DNA from: Variovorax sp. PBS-H4
GTDB lineage: Bacteria > Pseudomonadota > Gammaproteobacteria > Burkholderiales > Burkholderiaceae_C
Reading direction: 5' to 3'
NCBI RefSeq assembly: GCF_901827205.1
Contig: NZ_LR594675.1
Span: forward strand, 3,844,001 to 3,908,000
DNA length: 64,000 nt
Under the pieces are notes generated by a model. The model was not told where the DNA came from. It ran no database searches and saw nothing but the letters and a program-made list of their open reading frames with translations. How positions within the stretch are numbered: position 1 is the first letter of the stretch; the number at the start of each line of letters is the position of its first letter. The translations under genes and the position numbers were made by a program. Shown here piece by piece: positions 34,827 to 42,841 of the stretch.

Positions 34827-36146
34827 ATGGCAACCGCAAACCAAGACAATGAAGCGCTGACCCCGCTCGCCGCCGGCAGCCGCGTCTTCCGCTGGCACGA
34901 CCACCTCTCGCTGTGGTTCAGCCTCGGCGTCGGCCTCCTGGTCATGCAGATCGGCGCCTACCTCGTGCCAGCAGTCGGCACGCGCGATGCCGTCATCGCG
35001 ATCGTTCTTGGCTCGTGCATCGGCGCCGGCTTGCTGGCCTGGACTGCACGTTTGGGCTGTGAAAGCGGCCTGGCCAGCGCCGGGCTCATGCATGCGACCT
35101 ACGGCAGCGCCTTTGCGCGGTTGCCGGTCGTCCTCAACATCGTGCAGCTGATCGGCTGGACGACCTTCGAACTCGTGATCATGCGCGAGGGCACGCAAGC
35201 CATCGGCAAGCAAGCCTTCGGGTGGTCGCTCGAGGGTGGCCTCGGCGGCGTGCTGACCACGCTGCTGTGGGGCGCAGTGCTGCTCGCGCTGCTGGCCGGC
35301 TCCATGGTCAAGCTGGTGCGGCGCTTCGTCAGCCGCTTCGGGTTGCCGCTGGTGCTGCTGTCGCTGCTGTGGCTCAGCTGGCAGTTTGCGGCCCAGCTGC
35401 AGGCCAAGGGGCTGGAAGCCTTCTGGTCGCGCCCCGGCGACGGCAGCATGGGCCTGTTCAGCGCCCTCGACCTGGTGATCGCGATGCCGGTCTCCTGGCT
35501 GCCGTTGGTGGCCGACTATGCGCGTCACGGCAAGCGCAGCACCGGCGGACTCGGCGCCGCCTTCTCGGGCACATGGCTGGGCTACGCGCTCGCGAACATC
35601 TGGTGCTATGGCCTGGGCGTGATGGTGGCGAGCGCGGCCGAGCCGGGAAGCAACCTGGTCACCGCCTTGCTGCTGGCACAGGGCGGGCTGGTGGCACTGG
35701 GTTTGATCCTGATCGACGAACTCGACAACGCCTATGGCGACGTCTATTCAGGTTCGGTTTCCGCCCACAGCCTGAAGCCGCGCTGGAGCGTGAAGCGATG
35801 GGGCCTGGCCCTGGCCGTTCTGTGCATCGGTTTCGCGCTGGTGCTGCCGATGCACACGCTGGAGCCCTTCCTGCTGCTGCTGAGCTCGGTCTTCGTGCCG
35901 CTGTACGGCGTGATCCTCGGCAGGCTGGGCATCGGCGAGGCGCCTTCCACCTCGGGCACGCGCCGCGTCGATCTGGGTGCCGCGCTGATCTGGATCGCAG
36001 GCATCGCTGTCTACCATGGTTGCGCCAGGTGGGCGCCCCAGCTCGGTTCGGCCTTGCCCACGCTGGCCTTCACCTTCGTGCTGGCCTGGTTCACGCGCCA
36101 GGCAGCGGCAGGCGGACCGTCGGCACTGGCGCAAAGCCGTGGTTGA
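34827..36146 (+). CDS. cytX: Putative hydroxymethylpyrimidine transporter, NCS1 family
   Basis: 439-residue inner-membrane permease of the purine-cytosine permease (NCS1) family with about twelve hydrophobic segments. The TPP riboswitch in front and adjacent thi genes point to the CytX subgroup, predicted to import the thiamine precursor HMP. Sequences such as HDHLSLWFSLGVGLLVMQIGAYLVP at the N-terminus and SWLPLVADYARHGK near residue 225 fit NCS1. GGAG at 34816-34819 selects the ATG at 34827 over an out-of-frame ATG at 34823. Its last 56 bases overlap the end of thiD on the other strand. Confidence 0.9.
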   Translation: MATANQDNEALTPLAAGSRVFRWHDHLSLWFSLGVGLLVMQIGAYLVPAVGTRDAVIAIVLGSCIGAGLLAWTARLGCESGLASAGLMHATYGSAFARLPVVLNIVQLIGWTTFELVIMREGTQAIGKQAFGWSLEGGLGGVLTTLLWGAVLLALLAGSMVKLVRRFVSRFGLPLVLLSLLWLSWQFAAQLQAKGLEAFWSRPGDGSMGLFSALDLVIAMPVSWLPLVADYARHGKRSTGGLGAAFSGTWLGYALANIWCYGLGVMVASAAEPGSNLVTALLLAQGGLVALGLILIDELDNAYGDVYSGSVSAHSLKPRWSVKRWGLALAVLCIGFALVLPMHTLEPFLLLLSSVFVPLYGVILGRLGIGEAPSTSGTRRVDLGAALIWIAGIAVYHGCARWAPQLGSALPTLAFTFVLAWFTRQAAAGGPSALAQSRG

Positions 36147-36936
36147 GAGGGCCATGGCCCGCGCCGACCTTCACATCCGCACCGGCGGCCATCGCGGCCA
36201 CCACGTAGCCGCGCGCGCGCTCGACCGCCTCCGGCAGCGCATAGCCGAGCGCGAGATGCGCGGCGACCGCCGACGACAGGGTGCACCCCGTGCCGTGCAG
36301 GTTGCGGCTCGCGATGCGCTCGGATGCAAGGCGAAGCCGCTCGCCGTCGGCCTCCGCCAGCAGGTCCACCACGTCGTTGCCGGGCAGATGGCCGCCCTTG
36401 AGCAGCACGGCGCGCGCACCCAGCGCGAGCAGTTCGCCGGCCGCCTCGTCGAGCGCGTCGACACCATCGATGGCATGGCCGATCAGCAGCGCCGCCTCGT
36501 CGAGGTTGGGCGTGACCACGGTCGCGCGCGGAAACAGCTCGCGCACCAGCACCTGCACCGCCTCGGCGGCGATCAGCCGGTCGCCGCTGGTGGCGACCAT
36601 CACCGGGTCGAGCACCACCTTGTCGAGCCTGTAGTGGTCGATGGCCCAGGCCACCACCTCCACCACCTCGGGTGCATGCAGCATGCCGACCTTGACCGCG
36701 TCGACGCCGATGTCCTCCACCACCGCCTGGATCTGCGCCTTGAGGAATTCCGGCGGCACGCCATGGATGCCGGAGACGCCCAGCGTGTTCTGCGCCGTGA
36801 GCGCGGTGATCGCCGTCATGCCGTAGCAGCCCAGGGCCGAGAAGGTCTTGAGGTCGGCCTGGATGCCGGCCCCGCCGCCGCTGTCGGAACCGGCGATCGA
36901 CAGCACGCGGGCATAGCGGGAAGTTGCTTGGGTCAT
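36091..36936 (-). CDS. thiD: Hydroxymethylpyrimidine/phosphomethylpyrimidine kinase
   Basis: Phosphorylates HMP twice to HMP-PP for thiamine synthesis. The 281-residue ribokinase-fold protein has LSIAGSDSGGGAGIQADLKTFSALG near its start (described in parts), TAITALTAQNTLGV, VDAVKVGML, LDPVMVATSGD and the catalytic NLHGTGCTLSSAVAA near residue 225. It is the only thi gene on the minus strand, tail-to-tail overlapping cytX and head-to-head with thiO over just 50 bases. I start at MTQATS (36936); the longer frame to 37002 would overlap thiO. Confidence 0.95.
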   Translation of the reverse strand: MTQATSRYARVLSIAGSDSGGGAGIQADLKTFSALGCYGMTAITALTAQNTLGVSGIHGVPPEFLKAQIQAVVEDIGVDAVKVGMLHAPEVVEVVAWAIDHYRLDKVVLDPVMVATSGDRLIAAEAVQVLVRELFPRATVVTPNLDEAALLIGHAIDGVDALDEAAGELLALGARAVLLKGGHLPGNDVVDLLAEADGERLRLASERIASRNLHGTGCTLSSAVAAHLALGYALPEAVERARGYVVAAMAAGADVKVGAGHGPLNHGFAPVPTVRLPLPGA

Positions 36937-36986
36937 GCTGAAAATTATGGTCCACGGCACCGCGTGGCTCGCCGGAGGACGTGTCG

Positions 36987-38159
36987 ATGAGCTCCGCCCC
37001 ACCTTTCGAAAGGACTCGCACCACGGCCGAAGGCCAAGGCGAAGCTCGCCCGGCGACCGCCCGCAAGCCCCTCCCCTTCGCCTCGGCCGCGATTCTCGGG
37101 GCTGGGCTCATGGGCCGTCTGCTGGCGCTGGCCCTGGCGCGCCAGGGCTGCCGTGTCGAGCTCTTCGATGCGGGCGGCCCGCTGGCCGACGGCGCGGCCG
37201 CCCGGGTCGCAGCCGCCATGCTCGCGCCGCTGGCCGAATCGGCAGTCGCGCCGCCTTCAGTGGTTCGCATGGGCCACTACGCCCTGGCGCGCTGGCCGGA
37301 ACTGCTTGCGGACCTGGCACAGCCGGTGTTCTTTCAACGCGAAGGCACCCTGGTCCTCTGGCACCGCCAGGATGCAGCCGAGGCCGCGCGGCTGGCGCGC
37401 GTGCTGGCGCGCACCGGCGAGCAGGTGCCCGACTTGCCGCCGATGCGCACCCTGGATGCAGCGGGCATTGCCGCGCTGGAACCTGCGCTGGGCAACCGCT
37501 TCGTGCAGGGCCTGCTGCTGCCGGAAGAAGGCCAGCTCGACAATCGCGAGTTGCTCGCCGCCCTGCTCGCCACGCTGGAGGCCCTGCCCAACGTACAGCT
37601 GCACTGGCAAGCGCCGCGCAGCCTCGACGATTTCCGCCCCGGCGAAGGCGAACGCGTCATCGACTGCCGCGGACTTGGCGCCCAGCCGCAATGGAGCGCG
37701 CTGCGCGGCGTGCGCGGCGAGGTGATCCGCGTGCATGCGCCCGACGTCGCGCTGACGCGGCCCACGCGCCTGGTGCATCCTCGCTACCCGCTCTACATCG
37801 CGCCCAAGCCGAACCGCGTGTTCGTGATCGGCGCGACCGAGATCGAATCCGATGACATGTCGCCGGCCAGCGTGCGCTCGACGCTCGAGCTGTTGAGCGC
37901 TGCCTATGCGGTGCACAGCGGCTTTGCAGAGGCGCGCATCCTCGAGATCGCGACCCAGTGCCGCCCGACGCTGCCCGACAACCTGCCGGCTTTTCGCCAG
38001 CCCCGAGCCCGCGTGATGCAGATCAACGGTCTCTACCGCCACGGATTCATGATCGCGCCGGCCATGCTCGACGTTGCGCTGGAACTGTTGCGCGAAGATG
38101 CCTCGCCGCTGGCCGAACGCTTCGCCCTGGCACCCAGGCCGGAGCCCATCGCACCATGA
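36987..38159 (+). CDS. thiO: FAD-dependent glycine oxidase-type enzyme
   Basis: Predicted to oxidise glycine to dehydroglycine for thiazole synthesis by ThiG. The 390-residue DAO-family protein has a dinucleotide-binding site ILGAGLMGRLLALALARQG near residue 37, then AAMLAPLAE (ThiO/glycine oxidase-like), and the C-terminal RPTLPDNLPAF and YRHGFMIAPAM, which hold FAD and substrate contacts in DAO enzymes. GGAGG at 36974-36978 suits the ATG at 36987; a GTG six bases earlier is an alternative. The stop overlaps thiS. Confidence 0.9.
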   Translation: MSSAPPFERTRTTAEGQGEARPATARKPLPFASAAILGAGLMGRLLALALARQGCRVELFDAGGPLADGAAARVAAAMLAPLAESAVAPPSVVRMGHYALARWPELLADLAQPVFFQREGTLVLWHRQDAAEAARLARVLARTGEQVPDLPPMRTLDAAGIAALEPALGNRFVQGLLLPEEGQLDNRELLAALLATLEALPNVQLHWQAPRSLDDFRPGEGERVIDCRGLGAQPQWSALRGVRGEVIRVHAPDVALTRPTRLVHPRYPLYIAPKPNRVFVIGATEIESDDMSPASVRSTLELLSAAYAVHSGFAEARILEIATQCRPTLPDNLPAFRQPRARVMQINGLYRHGFMIAPAMLDVALELLREDASPLAERFALAPRPEPIAP

Positions 38160-38356
38160 TGAACATCCTGATCAACGACAGCCCGAAGACCTTGCCCGAC
38201 GGCTCCACGCTGGCCGATGCGATTGCCTTGATCGAAGCCAAGCCCCCCTTCGCCGCCGCGGTGAACCGCCAGTTCGTGCCGCGCTCGAACTACGCATCGC
38301 ATGCCCTGCACCCCGACGACCGCATCGAAGTGATCCGCCCCGTGACGGGCGGCTGA
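38156..38356 (+). CDS. thiS: Sulfur carrier protein ThiS
   Basis: 66-residue ubiquitin-like carrier that delivers sulfur as a C-terminal thiocarboxylate to ThiG. It ends in the required Gly-Gly (RPVTGG) and has the typical NRQFVPRSNYASHALHPDDRIEVI segment. Two tandem ATGs at 38156 and 38159; the first overlaps the thiO stop as ATGA. The matching adenylyltransferase (ThiF/MoeB type) is not in the window. Confidence 0.93.
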   Translation: MMNILINDSPKTLPDGSTLADAIALIEAKPPFAAAVNRQFVPRSNYASHALHPDDRIEVIRPVTGG

Positions 38357-38373
38357 ACCGGAGACTCACCCAC

Positions 38374-39189
38374 ATGAACACGAACGCTGACGTTCCCCTG
38401 GTGCTCTACGGCCAGGCCTTCCAGAGCCGGCTGCTGCTCGGCACCGCGCGCTACCCATCGCCCGATGTTTTGGAGGCCGCGGTACGGCGTGCCCGGCCGG
38501 CGATGCTGACCGCCTCGCTGCGCCGCCAGACGGCGACGCCGGGCAACGGCAGCGACGGCAACGGCTTCTGGGAGCTGCTGCGGCAGCTCGACGTGCCGGT
38601 GCTGCCCAACACCGCCGGGTGCCACAGTGTGCAAGAGGCCATCGCCACCGCGCAGATGGCGCGCGAGTTGTTCGACACGCCCTGGATCAAGCTCGAGTTG
38701 ATCGGCGACGACTACACCCTGCAGCCTGACACGCTCAACCTGGTCGACGCCGCCTCGCAACTGGTCCGCGACGGCTTCCATGTGCTGCCCTACTGCACCG
38801 AGGACCTCGTACTGTGCCAACGCCTGGTGGACGTCGGCTGCCAGGCCGTGATGCCCTGGGCCGCGCCCATCGGCACGGGCCGCGGCCCCGTCAATCCCTA
38901 TGCGCTGCAGGTGCTGCGCGAACGGCTCGCGGTCCCCTTGCTGGTCGATGCCGGGCTGGGCCTGCCCTCGCATGCCTGCCAGGTGATGGAATGGGGCTAC
39001 GACGGCGTGCTGCTCAACACCGCCGTCGCGCTGGCGCAAGACCCGGTCGCCATGGCCGGCGCCTTTGCCGACGCGGTTCAGGCGGGCCGCAGCGCGTACC
39101 GGGCGGGCGCCATGGCCGCGCAGGATTCCGCACAGCCGAGCACGCCGGTACTCGGCACGCCCTTCTGGCATCACGCCAACGCCCAATGA
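38374..39189 (+). CDS. thiG: Thiazole synthase
   Basis: Forms the thiamine thiazole phosphate from DXP, dehydroglycine and ThiS-thiocarboxylate. The 271-residue TIM barrel begins LVLYGQAFQSRLLLGTARYPS, has the Schiff-base lysine in TPWIKLELIGDDYTLQPD near residue 110, and the phosphate site VDAGLGLPSHACQVMEWGYDGVLLNTAVA (in parts). GGAG lies about ten bases before the ATG. It is followed by thiE with ATGA overlap, completing thiOSGE. Confidence 0.95.
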   Translation: MNTNADVPLVLYGQAFQSRLLLGTARYPSPDVLEAAVRRARPAMLTASLRRQTATPGNGSDGNGFWELLRQLDVPVLPNTAGCHSVQEAIATAQMARELFDTPWIKLELIGDDYTLQPDTLNLVDAASQLVRDGFHVLPYCTEDLVLCQRLVDVGCQAVMPWAAPIGTGRGPVNPYALQVLRERLAVPLLVDAGLGLPSHACQVMEWGYDGVLLNTAVALAQDPVAMAGAFADAVQAGRSAYRAGAMAAQDSAQPSTPVLGTPFWHHANAQ

Positions 39190-40133
39190 CTGCGACGAAT
39201 GCCATGAACGACCCGACGAACCACCGGAACGACCCCGACGGCATCGCCCGCGCCATCGTCGAGGCGCATGCGGCACGCTTCGGCGAAGCTGGGGGTCGCC
39301 CGGCCTCCTTCTCTTCCGACGACGCGGTGTACCGCGGCGCCAAGACGGCCTGCGCGGCACTGGGCTTCATCGAGGTCGATGCCGAATGCCTGGCCTGTGC
39401 CTGGCAGGCACAGACCCGCCGCACCGGCGCCTTCGATGCGGGCGCCTGGCCCGAGCATCCGGCCGATTTCGGCATGCGGCCCTTTCCGCTGTCGGGCCGC
39501 GACGATGCCTTTCCGCCCTGCCCCGAGCGGCTCGGCCTCTACGCCGTGCTGCCCGATGCCGCCTGGGTCGGCCGCATGGCGCGCGCCGGCGTGCCAACCG
39601 TGCAGCTGCGCTTCAAGTCCGCCGATGCGGAAGCGGTGAAGCGCGAAGTGCACGCGGCCGTGGACGCGGTGCGCGGCACGGGAGCCCTGCTGTTCATCAA
39701 CGATCACTGGCAAGACGCCGTCGAGGCCCGGGCCTATGGCCTGCACCTGGGCCAGGAAGACCTGGATGCGCTGGACCCGCAGGAACTGCAGGCGATCCGC
39801 GCCTCCGGCATTCGGCTGGGCGTCAGCACCCACGGCTATGCAGAAATGGTGCGCGCCGACGCCGTAAGCCCGAGCTACATCGCCATGGGCGCGGTGTATC
39901 CCACGACGCTGAAGCAGATGGCGACCGCGCCCCAGGGCGTTGCACGGCTGGCCGCCTACGCGCGCCTGATGCGCGGCTATCCGCAGGTGGGCATCGGCGG
40001 CGTCGATGCCCAGCGACTGTCCGAGGTGCTGGCCACGGGCGTGGGCTCCGTCGCAGTCGTGCGCGCCGTGGTGGCGGAGGCCGACCCCGAGGCTGCAGCG
40101 GCACGGCTGATGAAGGCGATGGCCGCCGGCTGA
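39186..40133 (+). CDS. thiE: Thiamine-phosphate synthase with an N-terminal extra domain
   Basis: Joins HMP-PP and thiazole phosphate to thiamine phosphate. At 315 residues it is about 100 longer than normal ThiE. The ThiE barrel starts near residue 117 (ERLGLYAVLPDAAWVGRMA) and has VQLRFKSAD, LLFINDHWQDAVEARAYGLHLGQEDL, GVSTHGYAE, YIAMGAVYPTTLKQM and VGIGGVDA. The first 115 residues (YRGAKTACAALGFIEVDAECLACAWQ…PADFGMRPFPL) I do not recognise; they contain a CLAC motif. The start overlaps thiG. Confidence 0.9.
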   Translation: MTATNAMNDPTNHRNDPDGIARAIVEAHAARFGEAGGRPASFSSDDAVYRGAKTACAALGFIEVDAECLACAWQAQTRRTGAFDAGAWPEHPADFGMRPFPLSGRDDAFPPCPERLGLYAVLPDAAWVGRMARAGVPTVQLRFKSADAEAVKREVHAAVDAVRGTGALLFINDHWQDAVEARAYGLHLGQEDLDALDPQELQAIRASGIRLGVSTHGYAEMVRADAVSPSYIAMGAVYPTTLKQMATAPQGVARLAAYARLMRGYPQVGIGGVDAQRLSEVLATGVGSVAVVRAVVAEADPEAAAARLMKAMAAG

Positions 40134-40195
40134 GAATTTTTTCGCGCATCCGTTCGGCCCAAGTCAGGCCGGTAGGGAGGCCCAAAAAACGACGC

Positions 40196-40201
40196 TATAA
40201 T
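40196..40201 (+). promoter_or_regulatory. -10 box of the tRNA-Asn promoter
   Basis: Perfect TATAAT, 11 bases before the mature tRNA 5' end. No good -35 match at the usual distance. Confidence 0.6.
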
Positions 40202-40212
40202 TTGAGGCTTGT

Positions 40213-40288
40213 TCCTCGATAGCTCAGTCGGTAGAGCGCCGGACTGTTAATCCGTAGGTCCCTGGTTCGAGCCCAGGTCGAGGAGCCA
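40213..40288 (+). tRNA. tRNA-Asn (anticodon GTT)
   Basis: Complete 76-base cloverleaf: acceptor TCCTCGA/TCGAGGA, D-loop AGCTCAGTCGGTAGAGC, anticodon loop CTGTTAA with GTT at 40246-40248, T-arm CTGGTTCGAGCCCAG, discriminator G and encoded CCA at 40286-40288. It marks the left edge of an accessory block; tRNA 3' ends are common integration sites, but I find no second copy of its 3' end in the window. Confidence 0.97.
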
Positions 40289-40312
40289 CTACAAAGCCGC
40301 ATAGGCATTAGA

Positions 40313-40351
40313 GGCCCTGCTATCCAACCGGTAGCAGGGCCTTCTTCTTTT
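40313..40351 (+). terminator. Intrinsic terminator after tRNA-Asn
   Basis: GGCCCTGCTA and TAGCAGGGCC form a perfect ten-pair stem with a nine-base loop, followed by TTCTTCTTTT. Confidence 0.9.
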
Positions 40352-40491
40352 GGATGCCATAGTGGACGGTTATTGGACGCGTCCAATATCCAGTGCTCGG
40401 GCGGCGCGGCTGAGCGTGCGACCCTCCCTCCATGCGGCCACCTCAAGCAGGTTCGGCAGAAGTACGAGGCAGTGGGAATCGTCTCCCATGC
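40352..40491. other. Gap between tRNA-Asn terminator and the first accessory gene
   Basis: About 140 bases with no convincing intact gene. It contains a perfect 18-base palindrome (next entry). The minus strand has an open stretch that encodes LLEVAAWREGRTLSRAARALDIG, which looks helix-turn-helix-like and could be a gene remnant, but it is too short to name. Confidence 0.4.
40371..40388. repeat. Perfect 18-base palindrome next to tRNA-Asn
   Basis: TATTGGACGCGTCCAATA is exactly self-complementary. It lies 20 bases after the tRNA terminator, at the border of the accessory block; it may be a regulator site or a left-over of an integration/recombination site. Confidence 0.7.
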
Positions 40492-40758
40492 TCACTTGTA
40501 ATTCACGTAAGCCATGCATTGGTTCGTGTTGTTGTTGTAGGTGACTCGCTCGCTCCCCGATGACATGGAGCAAGCCTGCAAGATGCGAAGCACGCCCCCG
40601 TACCCTTCGACATAGACGTGATAGTCATCGCCGGACGCGGGATCCCAACCGGCTACGGCCCGGGTACAACTGTTGCCGTAGCAATAATGGAACCTCAGAT
40701 CCGTCGCCCGCGCCGGTCCCACCCTCCGCTCCCTGAAGCGGATGAGGTTTTCACCCAT
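40492..40758 (-). CDS. Hypothetical small protein
   Basis: 88 residues, not recognised. It is rich in Tyr, Asn, Gly and Ser (YCYGNSCTRAVAGWDPASGDDYHVYVEGYGG … YNNNTNQCMAYVNYK) and has four cysteines, a composition more like an extracytoplasmic domain than a cytoplasmic protein, though no signal peptide is visible. GGGGTGA precedes the ATG. It follows the large secreted protein gene by 31 bases. It may be a C-terminal remnant of a longer gene or a genuine short gene. Confidence 0.4.
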   Translation of the reverse strand: MGENLIRFRERRVGPARATDLRFHYCYGNSCTRAVAGWDPASGDDYHVYVEGYGGVLRILQACSMSSGSERVTYNNNTNQCMAYVNYK

Positions 40759-40789
40759 TCACCCCACGCTCACGCACCCTCGTGCGCGT

Positions 40790-42775
40790 TCAAGGCGCGT
40801 TCGACGAGTGCACGGAGAATGGCCGGAACGGCAGATCCAGCGCCCCCGCGTACTCCCCCTCGGGCGTCAGCGTCGGGCAGCCGCCCTTGTCTTGCGGGCA
40901 GAACGAGGTCTGGTCCGATTTGCGGGGATACACCACGCTGCTGAAGCGGTAGTTCCTGATCGCCTTGCCCGCGTAGTCGGCCACCGTCACCACTCCGCCG
41001 GAGGTCGAATACTGGTCGGCCTCGGTGACCATGACCGGGTCGACACGCGAGTCCGCCATGCGGCGTATCACCGATCCGCCGTTCTGGTCGTCGCTGAAGC
41101 CCACCCAGCCCCACGCACGATCGCCACGCGCGGTGAAGAGGACGGAATCGTTGACCGAATCGCGCCGGCCGGGAAAGCCCTTGGACTTTGCAAGGGACGT
41201 GATGTTGCTGCCCAGCCCCCTCACCGTGCCCACGGGCGCGATGTCGTCCGGCTTCGGCGTGGTCGGCTTCGCTCCGGCGGCGTAGCGACCCAGCGAGTAG
41301 ATGTGCAGTTCGCCCTCGCGCGTCGCGATCCAGGCTCGCGCGGCGCGCGGCGTCGTCCGCCAGTACGGCGTGCCGGGGACGCGCTCCCGCTCATCCTTGG
41401 ACCAGTAGCCCAGCGTGGCGGTGGTCTCGACGGCGATCGGCGTGCCCGGCACCGTGACGACCTTCGCCACCACAGGCAGCGCGCCGGGCGTAAGCAGGTA
41501 GGGCCACTGGCTGGCCTCCATGCCGAGCTTCTGGGTCTGCGCATTTTTCTCGGGGGTGTCGAGGTACATCGAATTGAAGTAGCGAAACAGCGGACCGAGA
41601 TCGATGAAGGCCGCCGTCCTTTCCGATTGGGAGGTGACGACGGCCACCCCGCCTTTCGCATAACGCTCGTAGAACTCGCCGCCGGGCAAGAACTTGGAAC
41701 GGTTGCTGGCCAGCGGCGATCCCAGGGCCCCGATCGAAGAAATCTCCTTGCCCACCGGGTGCACGGTCATGGCGACCGGATCGATTCCGGTGGTGACCTC
41801 GATGGCCGTGGGGGCCGTCACGTTGGCAGGCAGGTCGACGTAGCCCACGACCTTCATGAAGCCGATGCCTCCCTGGTTGGGGAAGCCTGGTTTGGAACCA
41901 TCCATCCAGTCATGCCACCAGTCGTACCAGTCGTCCTTCTTTTGCCAGCTGCGGTTCATCGGCACGCCACCCAAGGCGATCACCGCGACCTGGCCCTTGA
42001 GGGCGACGGTGTCCCAGATCGTCGCCATCGCGAATTCGGACATCGGCGTCACGGCGAGGGCCGTGGGCACCTTGCCGACCGGAAGCCGCACGAAGGCGCG
42101 CTGCTGTGCGGTGTAGGTGCCGACCGTATAGATGGTGGCGCCTTCGCGCGGGCTGCCTTGCGTGGCGACCAGCGACATGCGGGTGGAGGGTCCGTCGGCG
42201 CCGCCCTCCCCGCGGGTTTCCGCGATGGGCAGGCTGGCGGCGCTGTTCGGTGACAGGGCACCCTGCGAAACGTAGTCGCGCAGCGCGGATGGGGACAGCG
42301 ACCTGTCCTGCCACAGCAGCTGCGGGCGCTGCATCCAGGTCTCGCGGTCCGTGGCCTGCGCCTGGAACCACGCGACAGAGGCAGCGACGGAGTCGGGCCC
42401 GTCCGGCGTCCCGACTGCCACCCCGTGCGTGCTGACATAGGGGTTGTCGCCGGTGCTGCTTTCCTTGCCGAGCTGGTAGTGGGTCTTGCAGTCGGCACCG
42501 CCGCCGCAGTGCGAAATCGCGCCGATGTCCTCGCGCAGCGGCAGCGTGGGTACGCCAGCCTTGGATGCCGGCGGTCCGAACCGGTAGGCCACGCCGGCGC
42601 CCTGACCGAACTTGTACGCGAGGTCGCGATAGGCGCTCGCGATGACCTTGCCCGAAGCGTCCACGATCTCGCCCGCAACCGCAGGCGCCCGCCCGTCGGG
42701 CGGCTCCGAGCCGGGCGTTCGGGCGTGGGAAAGCCCGGCGAGCGCAACAGCAAGCGCGGCGGCAAAAAGCTTCAT
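40790..42775 (-). CDS. Secreted protein of unknown function (possible beta-propeller)
   Basis: 661 residues with a clear Sec signal (KLFAAALAVALAGLSHA, cleavage near residue 18). Repeated motifs of the kind VPTALAVTPMSEFAMATIWD, PTAIEVTTGIDPVAMTVHPV and ARAWIATREGELHIYSLGRYA resemble blades of YncE/TolB-like propellers. There is a tryptophan-rich segment KDDWYDWWHDWMDG near residue 285 and cysteine pairs CGGGADC near 90 and CPQDKGGC near 635. No enzyme motif is recognised. AAGG lies before the ATG. It stands alone between the ligase-like gene and the tRNA-proximal small gene. Confidence 0.75.
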   Translation of the reverse strand: MKLFAAALAVALAGLSHARTPGSEPPDGRAPAVAGEIVDASGKVIASAYRDLAYKFGQGAGVAYRFGPPASKAGVPTLPLREDIGAISHCGGGADCKTHYQLGKESSTGDNPYVSTHGVAVGTPDGPDSVAASVAWFQAQATDRETWMQRPQLLWQDRSLSPSALRDYVSQGALSPNSAASLPIAETRGEGGADGPSTRMSLVATQGSPREGATIYTVGTYTAQQRAFVRLPVGKVPTALAVTPMSEFAMATIWDTVALKGQVAVIALGGVPMNRSWQKKDDWYDWWHDWMDGSKPGFPNQGGIGFMKVVGYVDLPANVTAPTAIEVTTGIDPVAMTVHPVGKEISSIGALGSPLASNRSKFLPGGEFYERYAKGGVAVVTSQSERTAAFIDLGPLFRYFNSMYLDTPEKNAQTQKLGMEASQWPYLLTPGALPVVAKVVTVPGTPIAVETTATLGYWSKDERERVPGTPYWRTTPRAARAWIATREGELHIYSLGRYAAGAKPTTPKPDDIAPVGTVRGLGSNITSLAKSKGFPGRRDSVNDSVLFTARGDRAWGWVGFSDDQNGGSVIRRMADSRVDPVMVTEADQYSTSGGVVTVADYAGKAIRNYRFSSVVYPRKSDQTSFCPQDKGGCPTLTPEGEYAGALDLPFRPFSVHSSNAP

Positions 42776-42841
42776 GGATGAGCACCTTAAAAGAAAAGGC
42801 CGACCCGCGAGCGTGCCGGACTGGGTAAGCGCGATTCCAGC

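Noticed and set aside
40370..40573. 67-codon minus-strand frame with a helix-turn-helix-like end
   Set aside because: It overlaps the 88-residue hypothetical gene in another frame and lacks a ribosome-binding site; kept only as a possible remnant.
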